This document shows, one piece after another, positions 11,740 through 23,827 of a DNA stretch of 64,000 nucleotides (its first letter is position 1; every line of letters begins with the position of its first letter). The position numbers and the translations under genes are program-made. The notes under the pieces are model-generated. The model was not told where the DNA came from and did not search any database. It worked only from the letters and a program-made list of their open reading frames with translations. Origin of the DNA: Melastoma dodecandrum (Eukaryota > Streptophyta > Magnoliopsida > Myrtales > Melastomataceae); contig JARUPY010000605.1 in the NCBI GenBank assembly GCA_029817715.1, positions 1,612,001 to 1,676,000 of the forward strand, read 5' to 3'.

Positions 11740-11748
11740 AAGGTCGCC
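11740..11748. repeat. MULE target-site duplication, right
   Basis: AAGGTCGCC, identical to 5003-5011. Confidence 0.9.
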
Positions 11749-12980
11749 CTCATACCCCAGGCGATGTGATGCTTCCGCGACAATTTTTGTCCATGCTAAC
11801 CCACCAATTTTTGTACCCTTGATTTGGATGGCGGTGCTGTCGAGAAAACACCAAGCGTTGGGCCATTTCCTCCCTACTTTCGGGACCGAGCAAAAGGCGT
11901 AGCATGAGAGCGTTTGAATATTTCTACCTTGATTACATCTCTACTTCTTATATGGAGCCTAATCCCATTGTTTGCTCCATATTTCTGTCATGTTTGAATC
12001 CTACCGTCTACTGCTTTTATTTGCCTCAAGGGTCCATGTTTGTTACTCTTGAGGATACTTGTTTCTCGATTGCCTGTCAGGCCCACGGTGTTCCTCATCA
12101 CTTTCTCTCTCTAGATGATAATCAATTGTTATGTCATCGTTTCCTGAGGTCTTGGTAATTGAGGAAGGTAAATCTTCATCCACGCCTTGGAGTTTTGCCA
12201 CCATGTCGCCTTCATGAACAATCAAGAAGCGTAAAACAAGTAATCCCATTTAACTTATTTTTAGAGAAATTATTAGTTCTCGCAAGGGGTTTTACCTCAC
12301 CTTAACAAGGAGGTCCTGCGGCTGATGATTGGAGGCAATGGTAATCCTTGATAATGTTCCCATTTGGCTTGGGACTTCGGAGGTGGAGAGAGAAGTCATC
12401 CCCTTTTTTCATGCATGTATCCCCTCTTTTTGTATGTTTGTTGGCCATAGGACTTGGCCGAGTGAGGGATTGGAGAAGGTTGTTGCCTTCGGCTTAGCCG
12501 CTACCATCACTAGGATTGGGAATGAACTGTCGTACAGAGCATACCAATGCGGAGGATTAGAGGTTGTTTTCTAGTTGTGGGGGAGGACTTTGGTCTTCGA
12601 GATGGAGGGGTATGAAATGAAGAAGATTGATTCCCGATTTATGTGTTTTCCTCCTTGTTTTTATGTGGAAAGTGAGATGGACACTTAAAACGAAAAGAGG
12701 GGAGGATGAAGCGGATGTACGAGAGGGAGGGGTCGAGGGATAGCTGGTGGGAAACACTGGGGATCCGATAGGTTCATTTCATCATTGGGATTTGATTTAG
12801 TTTTCCATTGTTGGGACCTGTTGTCATGGGCATTTATGAGGGGATGTTGTTTTGTCTCTGAGTCAATTAATGCTTGACTTGATCTTTTCCCTTTTGTCTT
12901 GATCTTTGTGACCAATTGTAAGTGTACGGGGAGTTGTGGGTTTGACCGAGTGATGATTTCTCTTCCTCCTTCCTTTCTCC
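11749..12980 (+). pseudogene. PMD-like ORF remnant in decayed transposon DNA
   Basis: The plus-strand frame at 11904-12158 contains NPTVYCFYLPQGSMFVTLED. This aligns with NPIVNCFYLPKGPMSITLEN in the antisense ORF of the Tat element at about 49.2 kb, so it is probably the leftover of a second copy of that ORF. The rest of the interval (an open frame at 12329-12574 and AT-rich sequence) is not recognised. No LTR pair was found around it. Confidence 0.5.
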
Positions 12981-14520
12981 GCGATTTAGGGGAACTACAC
13001 CACATATACGTAGTGGTAAGAGCTTTAAGAGTGTGGGAGCATTATTTAGTGGGTAAGGAGTTTGTTTTATACTCAGACTGTTAGGCTTTGAAATACTTAA
13101 GTAATCAAAATAGGATTAGCCAGGAACATGCATGCCAGACGGATCCAGTTTTTGCAAAGGTTTCCTTTTTAACTAACATATAAGTCCAAACTCCAAGATA
13201 ATGTTGGTTACGATTTGAGCAGGATGGTAGACATATTAGTTGTGGTTAGTCCTGAGATCGTCAGGTTTGATTAAACGAAAGAGTTGTATGTCGACTTTGA
13301 TTTTGGTGAGATTTGGGGCAGGTGTAGTAGGAAGGAACCTTGTGAAGACCACCACATACATGAGACTATTTGATGAAGGGCAACCAAATATGTATTCATC
13401 AATCTTCTCTAAGGCAGAAGTTAATGGGAGAGTTGCATGGAATTGACGTTTAACAGGCCATCTGAGAAAGGATAAGACCCTTGAAATTGTGATCGAGAGA
13501 TATAGTTTATCGCAGATAAGAGATGTGGGCAAAATTGTTTAGAGATGTTATATCTGTCAGACATCCCAAGAGACATTATGAAAGTGTTGAGTTATATACA
13601 CCTTTATCGGAAACTGATAATATTTAGGAGGACCTTTCTATAAATTTTGTCCTCAGTTTGCCTCAAACTCAACAAAGTGTTGATTTCATTTTTGTAGTGG
13701 TTGATAGTTTTTCTAAGATGGCCCACTTCATTAATTGTACGAAGATTTCATATGTTGATGTCATCATCGCCAAACTGCTTTTCAGGGAAATTGTTCAATT
13801 GCATAGAGTGGCCAAGTTTATCACATTTGATAAAAACACTAAATTCCTTAGTTACGTCTAGAAGAAATTGTGGTACATGTTTGACTCTACTTTGAATTAT
13901 AGTAGCACCACACACCCACATACATATGGACAAACTGAAGTTACCAATAGAACTCTAGGGAATATCACCAAGAGTATTTGTAGAGAAAAACCTCACCAAT
14001 GGGATTTATGCTTGCCCTAGGCAGAGTTTGCCTACAAAATTTTTGTCTGTTGCTCTATAGGAAGATCCCGATTCTCCAACGTCTATACCCAAGTTTCACA
14101 ACATGCACTAGATTTAGCAAGGCTTCCAAAATTGGTCGAGTACAGAATACCGGCTAAACACTTGACAAAGCAGTGATAAAACACTTCCGAAGAGGTCAAG
14201 AAAAAGATCGAGAAAGCTAATGTCAAATACAAAGAGGTTGCTGATAGGAGATGGAACACAACTCTTTGAAGTAGGGATTGCATAATGGTTTATCTAAACA
14301 TGGAGTGAATTCCCATGAATACTTATAATAAGTTTCAACCACGAAAGTATAGACCTTACAAGATTGTCCAAAAGGTCAATGATAACGCTTATGTTGTTGA
14401 TCTACCTACGACAATGGCGATTTTGAGGACTACCAATGTGACAGATTTATTTTTATTATTTCCAAACAATACACCTCCATATCGATATGAGAACTCAGGG
14501 TTGAGTTCTCAGAAGTGATA
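12980..14520 (+). pseudogene. Decayed Ty3/gypsy (chromovirus-type) pol fragment
   Basis: Plus-strand remnants come in the order expected for pol, with many stops and shifts. The RNase H piece (about 13000-13120) reads HYLVGKEFVLYSD then ALKYLSNQ. The integrase core (13658-13933) reads VVDSFSKMAHFINC, then FREIVQLHRVAKFIT and TDKNTKF-like sequence, then [15 protein letters not shown] in another frame. The C-terminal integrase tail (14315-14460) reads KFQPRKYRPYKIV, NDNAYVVDLP. No gag, reverse transcriptase core or LTRs were identified next to it, so it is a truncated relic. Confidence 0.82.
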
Positions 14521-16099
14521 GAGAACGATGTAGATGGGAATGCAATGAGTTACATGGACAAGTTGGATGCACGAAAGGCAGCTAAGGCGAAGTCGACTGG
14601 GTGAAGTCATCGAGTGAGCGAAGAAGTCATCGAGCAAGCAAAGATCGGTTCAAGTAAAGACTCAATCGAGCGGACGACTAGGACGCTTGAAGCATAAGTC
14701 TACTGACCTGCAAGTCTACAAACTTCATTCGGTGTAAATGTAATCTATGGAGTATATGATTTATTTTCGACAATATCTTTTTGGATTACCTTATATGATT
14801 TTAATAGAACATGTTAGGACAACATAATTTAGGATATATTCTAGGATTTTCATAATCATAAATAGTTTGTTGAAAATTGGTTTTGGGATAGACAATATCT
14901 TTCAGAAAACTTCAAATACTTCGAAGGGATATGATTGCTGCCTGTAATCATTTATCTTGTAATTCAATTGTAGTTACTGGTACATGTTTCTTCAAACGCT
15001 TTCACGCTCCGTGAGATACGACAGTAAAATCAACGGAGAAATTTTGTCAAATATGGTGCTAAGTTTGGAATTTCAAAGTTTATTGTCACTAACGATGTAG
15101 CGAGTTCATAGCCCTTATGCATCCCCACATGAAATCGCTACTTCAACTGACTAGTTCTTTCTAAGCAAAGGAACTCACTATTTGAAGTAGCAACTTCTCA
15201 CATAATGTGTATGAGTGTCCAACAATTTAAAAAAATTCGTTAAAAATGTCAAACCAACTGTCCGTAATAACTCGCTACTCCAAGTAACGAATTCTCACGT
15301 GTTTCCCTTCATTTTTTTTAGTTAATATCGATACTTCAAGTAGGTAATTTCAAAATTAGTACATATCTAGCATAAATTTTTTAACTAAAGATACGAACGT
15401 GCAAGGCTCAAGGAGAAGGGATAAATGCTTGCAATATACCAAGGAGGAGAACGTGTGAAACAACTGTAGGACAAGTTAAAACAACAGATGCGACAAGATG
15501 GAGGCCAAGTAAGCACTAGGGGAAGAAACACCTTTTCCTAAAACTCTGTTAGCACATACTGACTAATATCACACTTGTCGTCGTCACGTGAGCTGTCTTC
15601 CTCCCTCCCTCCATCCCAAACCCAAGCCATCCCTTTAAATCCCAAGCTTTAATTTCACACTCAAAAGAGTGTATGTTCAGTTCAGGCAGATGCTTTTGCC
15701 CAGATTTACTAGTGTTGGAGCATCGAACAGCATGTGGATAAAACCCCCCCCAATCCAACAGCCAAGTGTTGTTGTATTAACCCCAAAAATCAAAATATTC
15801 AAAAATCCAATTCACAACACCCACACCCACCATGACGTTATTGGTAACGAGTAACAACGTATCATTAACTGTCTAATCCCCAGTGGATCTCAACTGTTCA
15901 ACCACCATCTCAACTAACTTCTTCCTGCATAACACGGGAGTATAAACTTTCTCAACCCGGCTGGTCCTTTTCCCTCCCTCACTCAACCACTCCCTCCCGT
16001 GTAATAACTCCCTACTTACTTGATCATCCAATCCAGTAAGCATTTTCACCCCAAATACTGGCAGGTTAAACCACCTGCCTTCTGGGTTATATGTGTATA
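14521..16099. other. intergenic, repeat-like motif, no gene seen
   Basis: AT-rich sequence downstream of the chromovirus relic and of the GT64 stop. Between 15130 and 15345 a motif around 'gctacttcaagt', direct and inverted, recurs at least four times. The last 500 bases are probably the GT64 3' untranslated region. Confidence 0.45.
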
Positions 16100-18027
16100 C
16101 TACCACCACGAATCTTGTCTCGCATCCACCGCTTTCATGTTAGTTTCGACAAGGGGTATGGACCCATACACTGAGAAGAGATCGTTCAGGCAGTTGTTCC
16201 TGCTATCCCCTCCTCCTGTCTCGACACTGATCCTCGATGAGCCTGCTATCTTGTAAGTCTTCCCTGGAAATTTCCCAAATTTTCCATGGTAAGTGGCTTG
16301 TTCATACGACGCGAGATCCTATAGTACGAACTAACACCAGCTATCCATTTACGCTACCTTTCACCCAGATTGCAGGAGAGCCGGTTGCATTGGCAACGAG
16401 CAGTGACATCGCTATGTCCTCGCAAACCCTGACCGAAACAACCACAAGAACAGTAAGGGCACGAGGGATTATCACCGCCACCCCCACCTCGTAGTACATG
16501 GGCAAAGACAGGACTAAGTGCCTGTTAAAAATACCTCTCTCGGCTTAGATACTCATAAATCCGTGAGGGCATCCCAGAAGCATACATGTCCAGGTATTTA
16601 CGGTGAAAGAATGCCGCCTCTGCTAGAACAAAGCTGTAGGCACCCCTCCACCAAACAGTCCACCAACCTTCATACCTGTAATATGGAGCCCCATTTCTCT
16701 GTGATCAGGAGAAAATGAAGTCATCAGTTTTAATACTGCCTACATAGATTAGTCCAGTGTCCGAATATACAGAGGACAAAAGAAAAAGGAAACGGTAGCC
16801 TATTGTCAATTGTCAGTTCCCGGGGCAATTCGTCAATAGGAAATCCTCTGCCTTCCAAATAGATGGACTCAATCTTTCTTCCAGGCCAATGTTAGCGACA
16901 ACAGTCTTCACTTTGAACTGGTCTCAAAATCTTGTCCTAAACCCCTCAACTAGGACCCATGTAAAAGCATTGAGAACAAGAGATTGCTGAAATTACGGCA
17001 TCTCTAATCTTGGGGAGTACAAGGCGATCTCAAGAAAAGAACATGCGGATCTCCAAACTTAGAAAAGGACATGTTAAATGAAAAGATAAACTTTACAGGT
17101 TCACAAGTTGCTTTCATGTACAGTTAAGCTAGACTTTCCCATAAGTTCTAAAGAACTAAGGGTCAATCCTTATTCTGTCTCCAGCGTTCCAACGGAACGG
17201 ATAAGCTTCATTAGGGCGCCCTCAAAGATGTGGACAGAGCCCCGAGGAGCATGTATCAACAAATCAGTTAATGGCAGAAGACCAGATCCCTTACCTTATT
17301 ATCCACCACGTGCAAGCGAGGGACGAAACCAACCATGTTGGAAGGCGCGGTCCGCCAAACAGCCAAACCAAACTCCAGACTCGGACACGGAACAATAGTG
17401 TCGTCATCCACCGAGAACACCGCATCTGTTCTCAGGCTGCCAATAGGCCTAAACCTACTCTTGAAGTCACCCTTGAAGTTAAGGTCGAACTCGATTCTAG
17501 GACTCCGATTGGATCGAGATTTGGAGATGGGGAACGAGTTAAGGAGATCCTCGGATGGAGGAACAGTCGAACTCCAAACAACATGGACGGCATCGACGCC
17601 AGTACACGATGCATAGTGAGTGACCGTCCGCTTAAGGTGGGAGCTCGGCCTCCAGGAATTAATAAGGACCGTGTAGCTGCCCCTGAGAGTTCGGAAGAAA
17701 ACATCAGGAGGATATCGGGGGATCTCCATTCGGAGGAGTCAAGGGGAAGGGGTACCTGGAAGGGGAATAGACGGAGGAAGGCTGGTGGAGTTTCCATCCC
17801 ATGAGAGAGCCGAAGCTCGGCAGGAGGGAATAGAGGACGACCAGAAACAGCAAGACCAGGAAGCAGACGAGGACCCTCGACCTGAAGAAGCCGACCGCAT
17901 TCCGGAGCCTCCAGATAAGGACCGGAGGACGGCCGGGCCAGCAGGGGCCCCGGGAGGAGGCCTTCTCCTTGGCAGGGGAGGCAAGGCCGCCTTCCTCCTC
18001 TCGGATTTTGATGAGCATCGTTGACAT
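16100..18027 (-). CDS. GT64 family glycosyltransferase (EPC1-related)
   Basis: Five exons, 18027..17756, 17682..17295, 16698..16535, 16428..16358 and 16263..16100, keep frame throughout and give 352 residues. The protein is a type II membrane protein: a basic N-terminus, a transmembrane segment at about 52-72 (VLVCFLVLLFLVVLY), then the GT64 catalytic domain. That domain begins YTVLINSW and HYASCTGVDAVHVVW. The metal-binding DxD-type motif is SVDDD at residues 183-185. WWTVWWRGAYSFVL, HRKYLDMY and CEDIAMSLLVANATG follow, and the end matches the family (MPLV...KAVD-type: IPLVETNMKAVDAR). Plant GT64 enzymes act in the Golgi; EPC1/GMT1 mannosylates GIPC sphingolipids. The donor sugar of this paralogue cannot be read from sequence. 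A 73-base intron (17755-17683) explains an apparent frameshift after the membrane segment. Confidence 0.92.
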
Positions 18028-18602
18028 TTCTCTCTTCCTTCCTCTTTAACCGCTCTCCCTCCGGAGCGGTCCCTTGTTTTGACCGAGTTTTTTACTACAT
18101 TTAACACCGGAATGAATTGAACTTCCGAGGAAATAAATCAGACATTTGGGAATCGGACAGCGGTTTGTCCGTAAGGCCGTCGCGATGGCGGGGGCAACAA
18201 GTCAAGTAAATTCACGAGTCCAAAAAGTCCTTCCTCTCCTCCGAGACGCAGACCACAACCGAGGAAGGTGACGACTTTCATGGCCCTGGGCGTCGTAGTA
18301 ATGAGCCATTGGGCCCAAAAGGGTTTCAAGGGAAGTGGAGCAAGTTAGAGAACATCAAGGGAGGCGGAAACGCCAGTAACAAGGTTCTTTCGAACAAACA
18401 AATCTGAGAAAAAACAAATAAATTGAGAAAAATAAATATCATTGATGCCCCCAATGTCCGGGTCCTTCACTACATACAATCACGAAATACTATTGATAGT
18501 CAAAATTTGGCAAAGCATCCGCTTCTGCCAGATGCTTCTCAGGTTTTGAATTTTGGAAGATCCAATGTGTTGTTGCTGCCCGTATACTCTGGAAATCAGT
18601 CT

Positions 18603-21600
18603 TCACCATCTGTTGTTGCTGCGACCCATCCCGCGCCCGCGGCCACCACCGGAGAACCTGTCGTTTCTCTGGCCATTGAATCCACCGCCTCTGCCCCCTC
18701 GTCCTCCCGAAAACCGCCCCCCATTTCCTCTATCGAACCCCCCGTGCCCATTGCTGAAGAATCTCCCGCCCCTTGATGGGTCTCTTTCCTGGAGACGAGG
18801 CAGAGTCTTCACCACTTCCAGGCTCATATCGGCTGCATTTTCTTGCCCTGCAACCAAATTCAGGATTTTGATATTAATATAAAATCACCAATTGTGCTTG
18901 AACGCAAACATGGTATAGTACTGTCACAGTGCATTCAAGAGCATGCATACCAGTGAGAAAAGTGTCCACGTCTTCAGAGGGAACATCAAATACCGCGCCA
19001 TTCCCATCGGCAACCAGAGTAAGGCCCTTCACATTGTTAACTTTCTCCTCTGGCAAAACTCTCTTCAACACACCAAAAGCATACCTGAGAGACCATAAAC
19101 ATTACCCAAATGATGAAGGAAAGAACTCATTAGCTGACCAGTGTCCAAATTGCAAGAGTGAATCCAAATCAATCCACCAAACTCACGAAGCTGTGTAGAA
19201 GGGTCTTCCAGATTCAAGAAGCAATGTGACGTGATTCTCTAGCGAATTGAGCAAGGACCTACTCTTTATTTCAGTGTATCCCTGTGGAAGAAAAGAGGAT
19301 TACCAACTTTACTTGATTAATAATGAGTAAAGAAATTTTGCATCCCTACAGTCGTTCATCAAAGCCAACTCCTCATCCAAATCTGAATTTAATAATCGGA
19401 ACAAAGTGTGAAACTCACAGAAGCCTTAGCGAGAGCTTTTGCAAGTAATTCAACAGCAGACATGCCAGATGAATTCAATAGTTCCTCTGCAGCCAACTTG
19501 AAAGCAGGAACAACACTGCAAATAGTTTTTCATCAGAACAAATGCCCAAACAGGCTAACAGCACACAGGAAGCAAAGGCAATTTTTATACCTATCAGAAA
19601 TCTGGGTTATGGATTCGGCAGCTTCCAAACCAGCTGCCTTAGCTACGTCGCTGGGTTGAGGAGCAGTAACATGTTCAAATTTCACACCAGATTCCTTTTC
19701 AATTTTAGATATGCTTGATTTCCTAGGGTCATACAGCATTACAGCAACCCCAGTGTTGCCTGACGAAGAGCAATGAAAAACTCAGCAAAACAAGTAATAA
19801 ACTCACACACAACAGGATAATATAGGCTTCACGGTGTTACCTGCTCTGCCTGTGCGACCAGATCTATGAATATATGCTTCAACGTCCCGCGGAGGCTCAC
19901 ACTGACAATTAACCAGTTAGCATATATTGGAAAAATTACTACATAAACATGCAATATTAGAAGTACACTGCCAATACAAACCTGGATAATTAACTGGACA
20001 TCATTGATATCCAATCCTCTGGCCGCAACATTTGTAGCCACTAGTGTCATGAATTTACCTGATCTAAAGCCAGAAAGAGTAACCTGCAAGAACCATAAGA
20101 GTAAAATTCCCACAATATGCATATCTTTCAACTTTTCATGGACTCAATAATTGTCTATTATAGTTGATCCAGATGATTCAAACCAGTGTTATCCAAGGCG
20201 CTCGCCCGGGCGCCCTAGGCACCACGGCGAGGCGAGGGCAGTGCGCCCTAACCAGCCCCAGGCGAGCGCCATTCAAAAGGCGAGCTCCCAGCCAAAGAAA
20301 AAGAGTACTCCCAACTACATTACATTACACATGCATAACTGCACAGATTTGATACCTCTCTTTGTGATTGTTGTATGTCACCATGCAGAGCTCGGGCACC
20401 AGGCAACGTCCCAGAAAGTTGAGAGGCAGATTCCTTTGTTTCTGTGAAGATAATTGTCCGACCTCCACTGAAGAAAAAACACAGAGAGACCAGATTCAGA
20501 ATTAACAAAAGATGACATGAAGTAAGAGAACCAAGAGCTACTAGGGTGTTCAATGTCAAACCTGCTATAACATCTAATAATGTCCGGGATAACTTGAGGT
20601 CTAGCAGCAGTCGAACAGGGAATTACAATGTGCCTAACACTTGTGCTGGCCTTCATTTTTTCATTGCCAACCAGATCGACTGTTTTCTTCTGTGGCTTAA
20701 GGAACCTTGAAGATATCTGGAAAGATGCCGACATTGCAATTAAATATATGCTTACTGATTAAACTAACTGAACCAAGCTCTAAAGAAAGAAAGAAGATTT
20801 ATCATCTGCCCCCAAGATACATACATCCTTCACCCAATGTGGCAACGTTGCGCTGAAAAGAAGGGTCTGGACCTTACTGGCATCCTCTACCTTGCCTGCA
20901 CAAAAAGGACAACAAATGCACAAGAAGCATCAGAATTTGCAACGGATTTGACTAATTTTCCACGCTAACGCCTACACATAGATTAAGAAGCATGAATATG
21001 TACCGAGAATTAATTCAACATCTTCAACAAATCCCATCCTAAGCATTTCGTCAGCCTCATCCAGGACACGGAACTTCAAGGAGCTAAAGTCAATATTCCC
21101 ACGCTCAAGATGATCCTGCCACAGCAACGAAATTAATAAATATTGCGCTGTTATGAAATACACGCACCACCCATTAGATGAGCCTCCCCATCTTACTTTC
21201 ACACGGCCAGGTGTTCCAACAACTATATCAACCCCTCTTCTGAGCTTTGTCTCTTGAGGATGGTAGGGAGCGCCACCATATAAACAACATGATGTTAAGC
21301 CCACTGCCCCACCATAAACCTCAAAGTCAGAGAACACCTATATTGCGATTAAAGAGCCATTAGATACAAACAAAACCAGGGGATGGCCAACATCAACATA
21401 GCATAACTAATCTCATTACCTGACTTGCCAACTCTCTGGTGGGTAAAAGCACCAGAACACTGGGCGGCCGACCATGTCCAGTTTTCCTGGATTCCCTAGC
21501 GGGCCCTTTAATCAGAGATTCCAGAATTGGCAGCACAAAGGCGAGCGTTTTTCCCTGGTCATTATAGACGCGTCACTTGAATTATTAGATAATCAGCAGG

Positions 21601-22124
21601 AACAAGGCATAGTCAACGAAAGAGAAGTTCAGTAATAGAGTAACTCAGCAATAACATGATACCTGACCGGTGCGGGCGCGGCCAACTAAATCACAACCGT
21701 CGAGAACTATATCGAATGTCATGGCCTGAATAGGGAACAAGTACTCAATCCCGTTCGTCCTCAACTTCTCCCTCAAGCCATCGGATATCCTGAACTTGGA
21801 GACAGCGTTGGGATGTTCTTCCTTCACAACCTCCTCATCTCCGTGACTTAACTTAACCTTCTTGCCCTTGGAGTTGTCCGGATGGACCAGCTCGGAGCTG
21901 GAGGTGTCGCTCGTCCCCTCATCTTCGTGATCATCGGCTTCCGCAGCCTTCCTCTTCTTCTTCATATCCTTCTTCGAGAGCCTTTCAGCGGAGTCCTTGC
22001 TCTTCTTGCTCTTCTTGTCCTTCTTTTCGGACGACGGAGTGTCGTCAACGGTCTGGACCATCAGCTTCATCTTCTTCTCCTTGATAAGGGATTTGGAATC
22101 GTCGGAGATGACGAGAGCGGGCAT
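18603..22124 (-). CDS. RH7: DEAD-box ATP-dependent RNA helicase 7
   Basis: Fourteen exons (22124..21663, 21554..21420, 21337..21197, 21115..21004, 20895..20825, 20716..20562, 20467..20356, 20083..19982, 19901..19841, 19759..19591, 19515..19419, 19281..19187, 19084..18951, 18847..18603) stay in frame and give 696 residues. After a Lys-rich N-terminus come the Q motif (FPIQAMTF), motif I ARTGQGKT spanning exons 1-2, DEAD at 265-268, SAT at 298-300, ARGLDIND and [10 protein letters not shown] from about 442. A GUCT-type domain follows ([12 protein letters not shown]...), and the last exon is an RGG/GGF-rich tail ([14 protein letters not shown]) for RNA binding. This is the nucleolar RH7/PRH75 (Gu/DDX21-like) architecture, acting in rRNA processing. 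Length and exon order fit Arabidopsis RH7. The NEET gene lies upstream in the same orientation. Confidence 0.96.
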
Positions 22125-22166
22125 GGCGTCGGAAGGAGGGGGGGTTTCTGTTTTCTCCTGCCGCTG

Positions 22167-22175
22167 TTAGGGTTT
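22167..22175 (-). promoter_or_regulatory. telo-box in the RH7 leader
   Basis: AAACCCTAA on the minus strand, about 43 bases before the RH7 ATG. Further AAACCC/ACCCTAAACCC-like copies lie near 22235-22262. Telo-boxes are common near the start of plant translation and ribosome-biogenesis genes, which fits RH7. Confidence 0.55.
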
Positions 22176-23115
22176 CCCGTCGGTGGAAGTACGCAGCGGC
22201 GGGAGAAACGCAAGAGAGAGAGGGGGAATATATTTTGTGGTTAGGGTTGGGGGTTTAGGGTCGTCCATATATTTGGGTCGTTGTTGAAAGTCGGCCGTTA
22301 GATTGAAAAGATGGGCCGGAGATATTTCCCTTCTCTCTATGGGCTTAAGAAGTCTGACTTTTCCACCTGCTTTTTAAGAGCCGACATTTCCTTTTCTTTT
22401 CTTTTGGGTCATAATGAAATAAATATAAAAAATTCCAGAAGAAACACCCTTTTATTTAAATTAAAAAGGTAATAAAAATGTAAGGAAAAATTATAAGTAG
22501 TATTCTTGTTAAAATAAAGCAACGGATAAAAACAAAATGCTAAGTGATATTCTTAAACTCGCGAATAACGATTTTATGCATTCCGCTCAAACCATAATAA
22601 AATAGCTACTTTTTATCATCACGGAGAAAGTGAAAAACCTAAGTCGCTAGTTAAAGTAGCAACACGGGAGGGTAATGCATGGATTTTGAAATCTGCTGCC
22701 TTATTTGACAAACTTTTTCTAGACTAATTGTATACAGGTACAATCCTCGCATAACCACGCCAACAGCCACGGTTGGATGTTGATTGATCACATCCTAGAG
22801 GCTATACCAACAAAGTAAGAACCATTTGGAATGCAGAAAATCAGGAAACATCCTCTTGGAATTCCCCTGAATGTGAGTCCATCCTTTATTCATTAAACAT
22901 TCTACCGAGAAAAGAATCCGGCATAAATCCAGAGGCCATAAGTCATGACTGATAGCATGCTTGGGATAACAGACAATACTGATAGCATGCTTGGGATAAC
23001 AGACAATACGAGGCACATCAAAACAAGGGATGATTACTGGGAAGAAAACAAGCGGAACTCCAATGTTTGAAAAATAAGCCGAAAGTGGCACAAGAGGGAA
23101 GAAACAATGTGTAGT
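22176..23115. other. intergenic, RH7 promoter and NEET 3' flank
   Basis: AT-rich promoter side of RH7 (22270-22700) and then the region downstream of the NEET stop. No gene is recognised. It contains a 30-bp tandem duplication. Confidence 0.6.
22951..23010. repeat. 30-bp tandem duplication
   Basis: The unit starting gatagcatgcttgggataac occurs at 22951-22980 and again at 22981-23010, differing only in the last base. It lies in the 3' flank of the NEET gene. Confidence 0.95.
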
Positions 23116-23827
23116 TTACTCTTTCTGCTTCTTCAACAGCAAAGGACCAACGTTATCCCCAGTAGCCTTGTTGTGTTTCACGTGGCTGCCATCGCATAGC
23201 GGGAAAGTACCCGATCTCCAGCACCTGCAGACCAAATTCGGAAACAACATGGGCAGATTGAAGCCACACTTCACCAACTATGCAGTGTAAGTGGAGGAAA
23301 CATAACCGCCACGCGATGGACTTCAATCAATCGCTACTACGAGACACCGTAACCAAAGAAAGAGCCCGGATACCGCACTCAACGCTCTACAAACTGACCC
23401 ACATTGGCAGTAAGTTCCAGCAGCACCGACAGCTTACAGAGAGCTACCGTAAGCAATCGAACAAGAGTTCAACCCAACAGCTACCCGTCTCACTTATACC
23501 AGCGCCAGTCAAACCGCCAGTCTATATCATCCAATCAAGCCATTCATCTTTAACTCCACCAGGATACAACCGAACTAATCAGCCTAATCGACGACAGGAT
23601 AGGATAGGATGGGTTAGAAGAACGAACCGGCAGTAGGCGGTGAGGGGCTTGGATAGCTCAGCGACGACTACGGAGTCAACGACCTTCTCCTCTGACTTAC
23701 GGATGGCGGGGTTGATGGCCACACCCTCGGCCTCCGCCCGCACAATCACCGCGCCTCGCCGGACCCCTCGGACCGGCTGGGAGAGGCACGAGAAGCCAAA
23801 ACCCGCCATGTTGACGACAGTGGCCAT
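23116..23827 (-). CDS. NEET: NEET CDGSH iron-sulfur domain protein
   Basis: Two exons, 23827..23628 and 23224..23116, joined at YC(R)|CW, give 102 residues. The N-terminus (residues 1 to about 30, Ser/Arg-rich, few acids) looks like a plastid/mitochondrial targeting peptide. It is followed by [17 protein letters not shown] and the CDGSH cluster-binding motif with three Cys and one His (C66, C68, C77, H81: CRCW...FPLCDGSH). This is the single plant NEET type (Arabidopsis At5g51720, 108 residues), which holds a labile 2Fe-2S cluster as a homodimer in chloroplasts and mitochondria and takes part in iron and redox homeostasis. The splice junction splits an Arg codon. A run of about 12 G lies just upstream of the ATG, near 23867-23879. 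No defect was seen. Confidence 0.95.

Larger units (their letters stand above)
5003..11748 (+). mobile_element. Mutator-like element (MULE) carrying MURA and a PMD gene
   Basis: This is a DNA transposon bounded by a 9-bp direct repeat, AAGGTCGCC, at 5003-5011 and 11740-11748, the target duplication length typical of Mutator. Directly inside are inverted ends: GAGTTTTGTATGAAAATACGG at 5012 matches the complement of the 11739 end with two or three mismatches. The inverted similarity continues for about 0.5 kb through GC-rich, hairpin-bearing sequence. Between the ends lie a MURA-type transposase (6178-8812) and a second gene with a plant mobile domain (8921-11058), both on the plus strand. The transposase has several stops and frameshifts, so this copy is non-autonomous. 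The intact target duplication and well-matched ends suggest a fairly recent insertion. Confidence 0.92.

Noticed and set aside
17268..18107. Plus-strand frame of 177 codons and a second minus frame over the GT64 start
   Set aside because: Shadows of the GT64 exons. The spliced minus-strand model explains both frames with a 73-base intron.
20151..20447. Plus-strand open frames across RH7 introns and exons
   Set aside because: Antisense shadows of RH7 with no independent motif.
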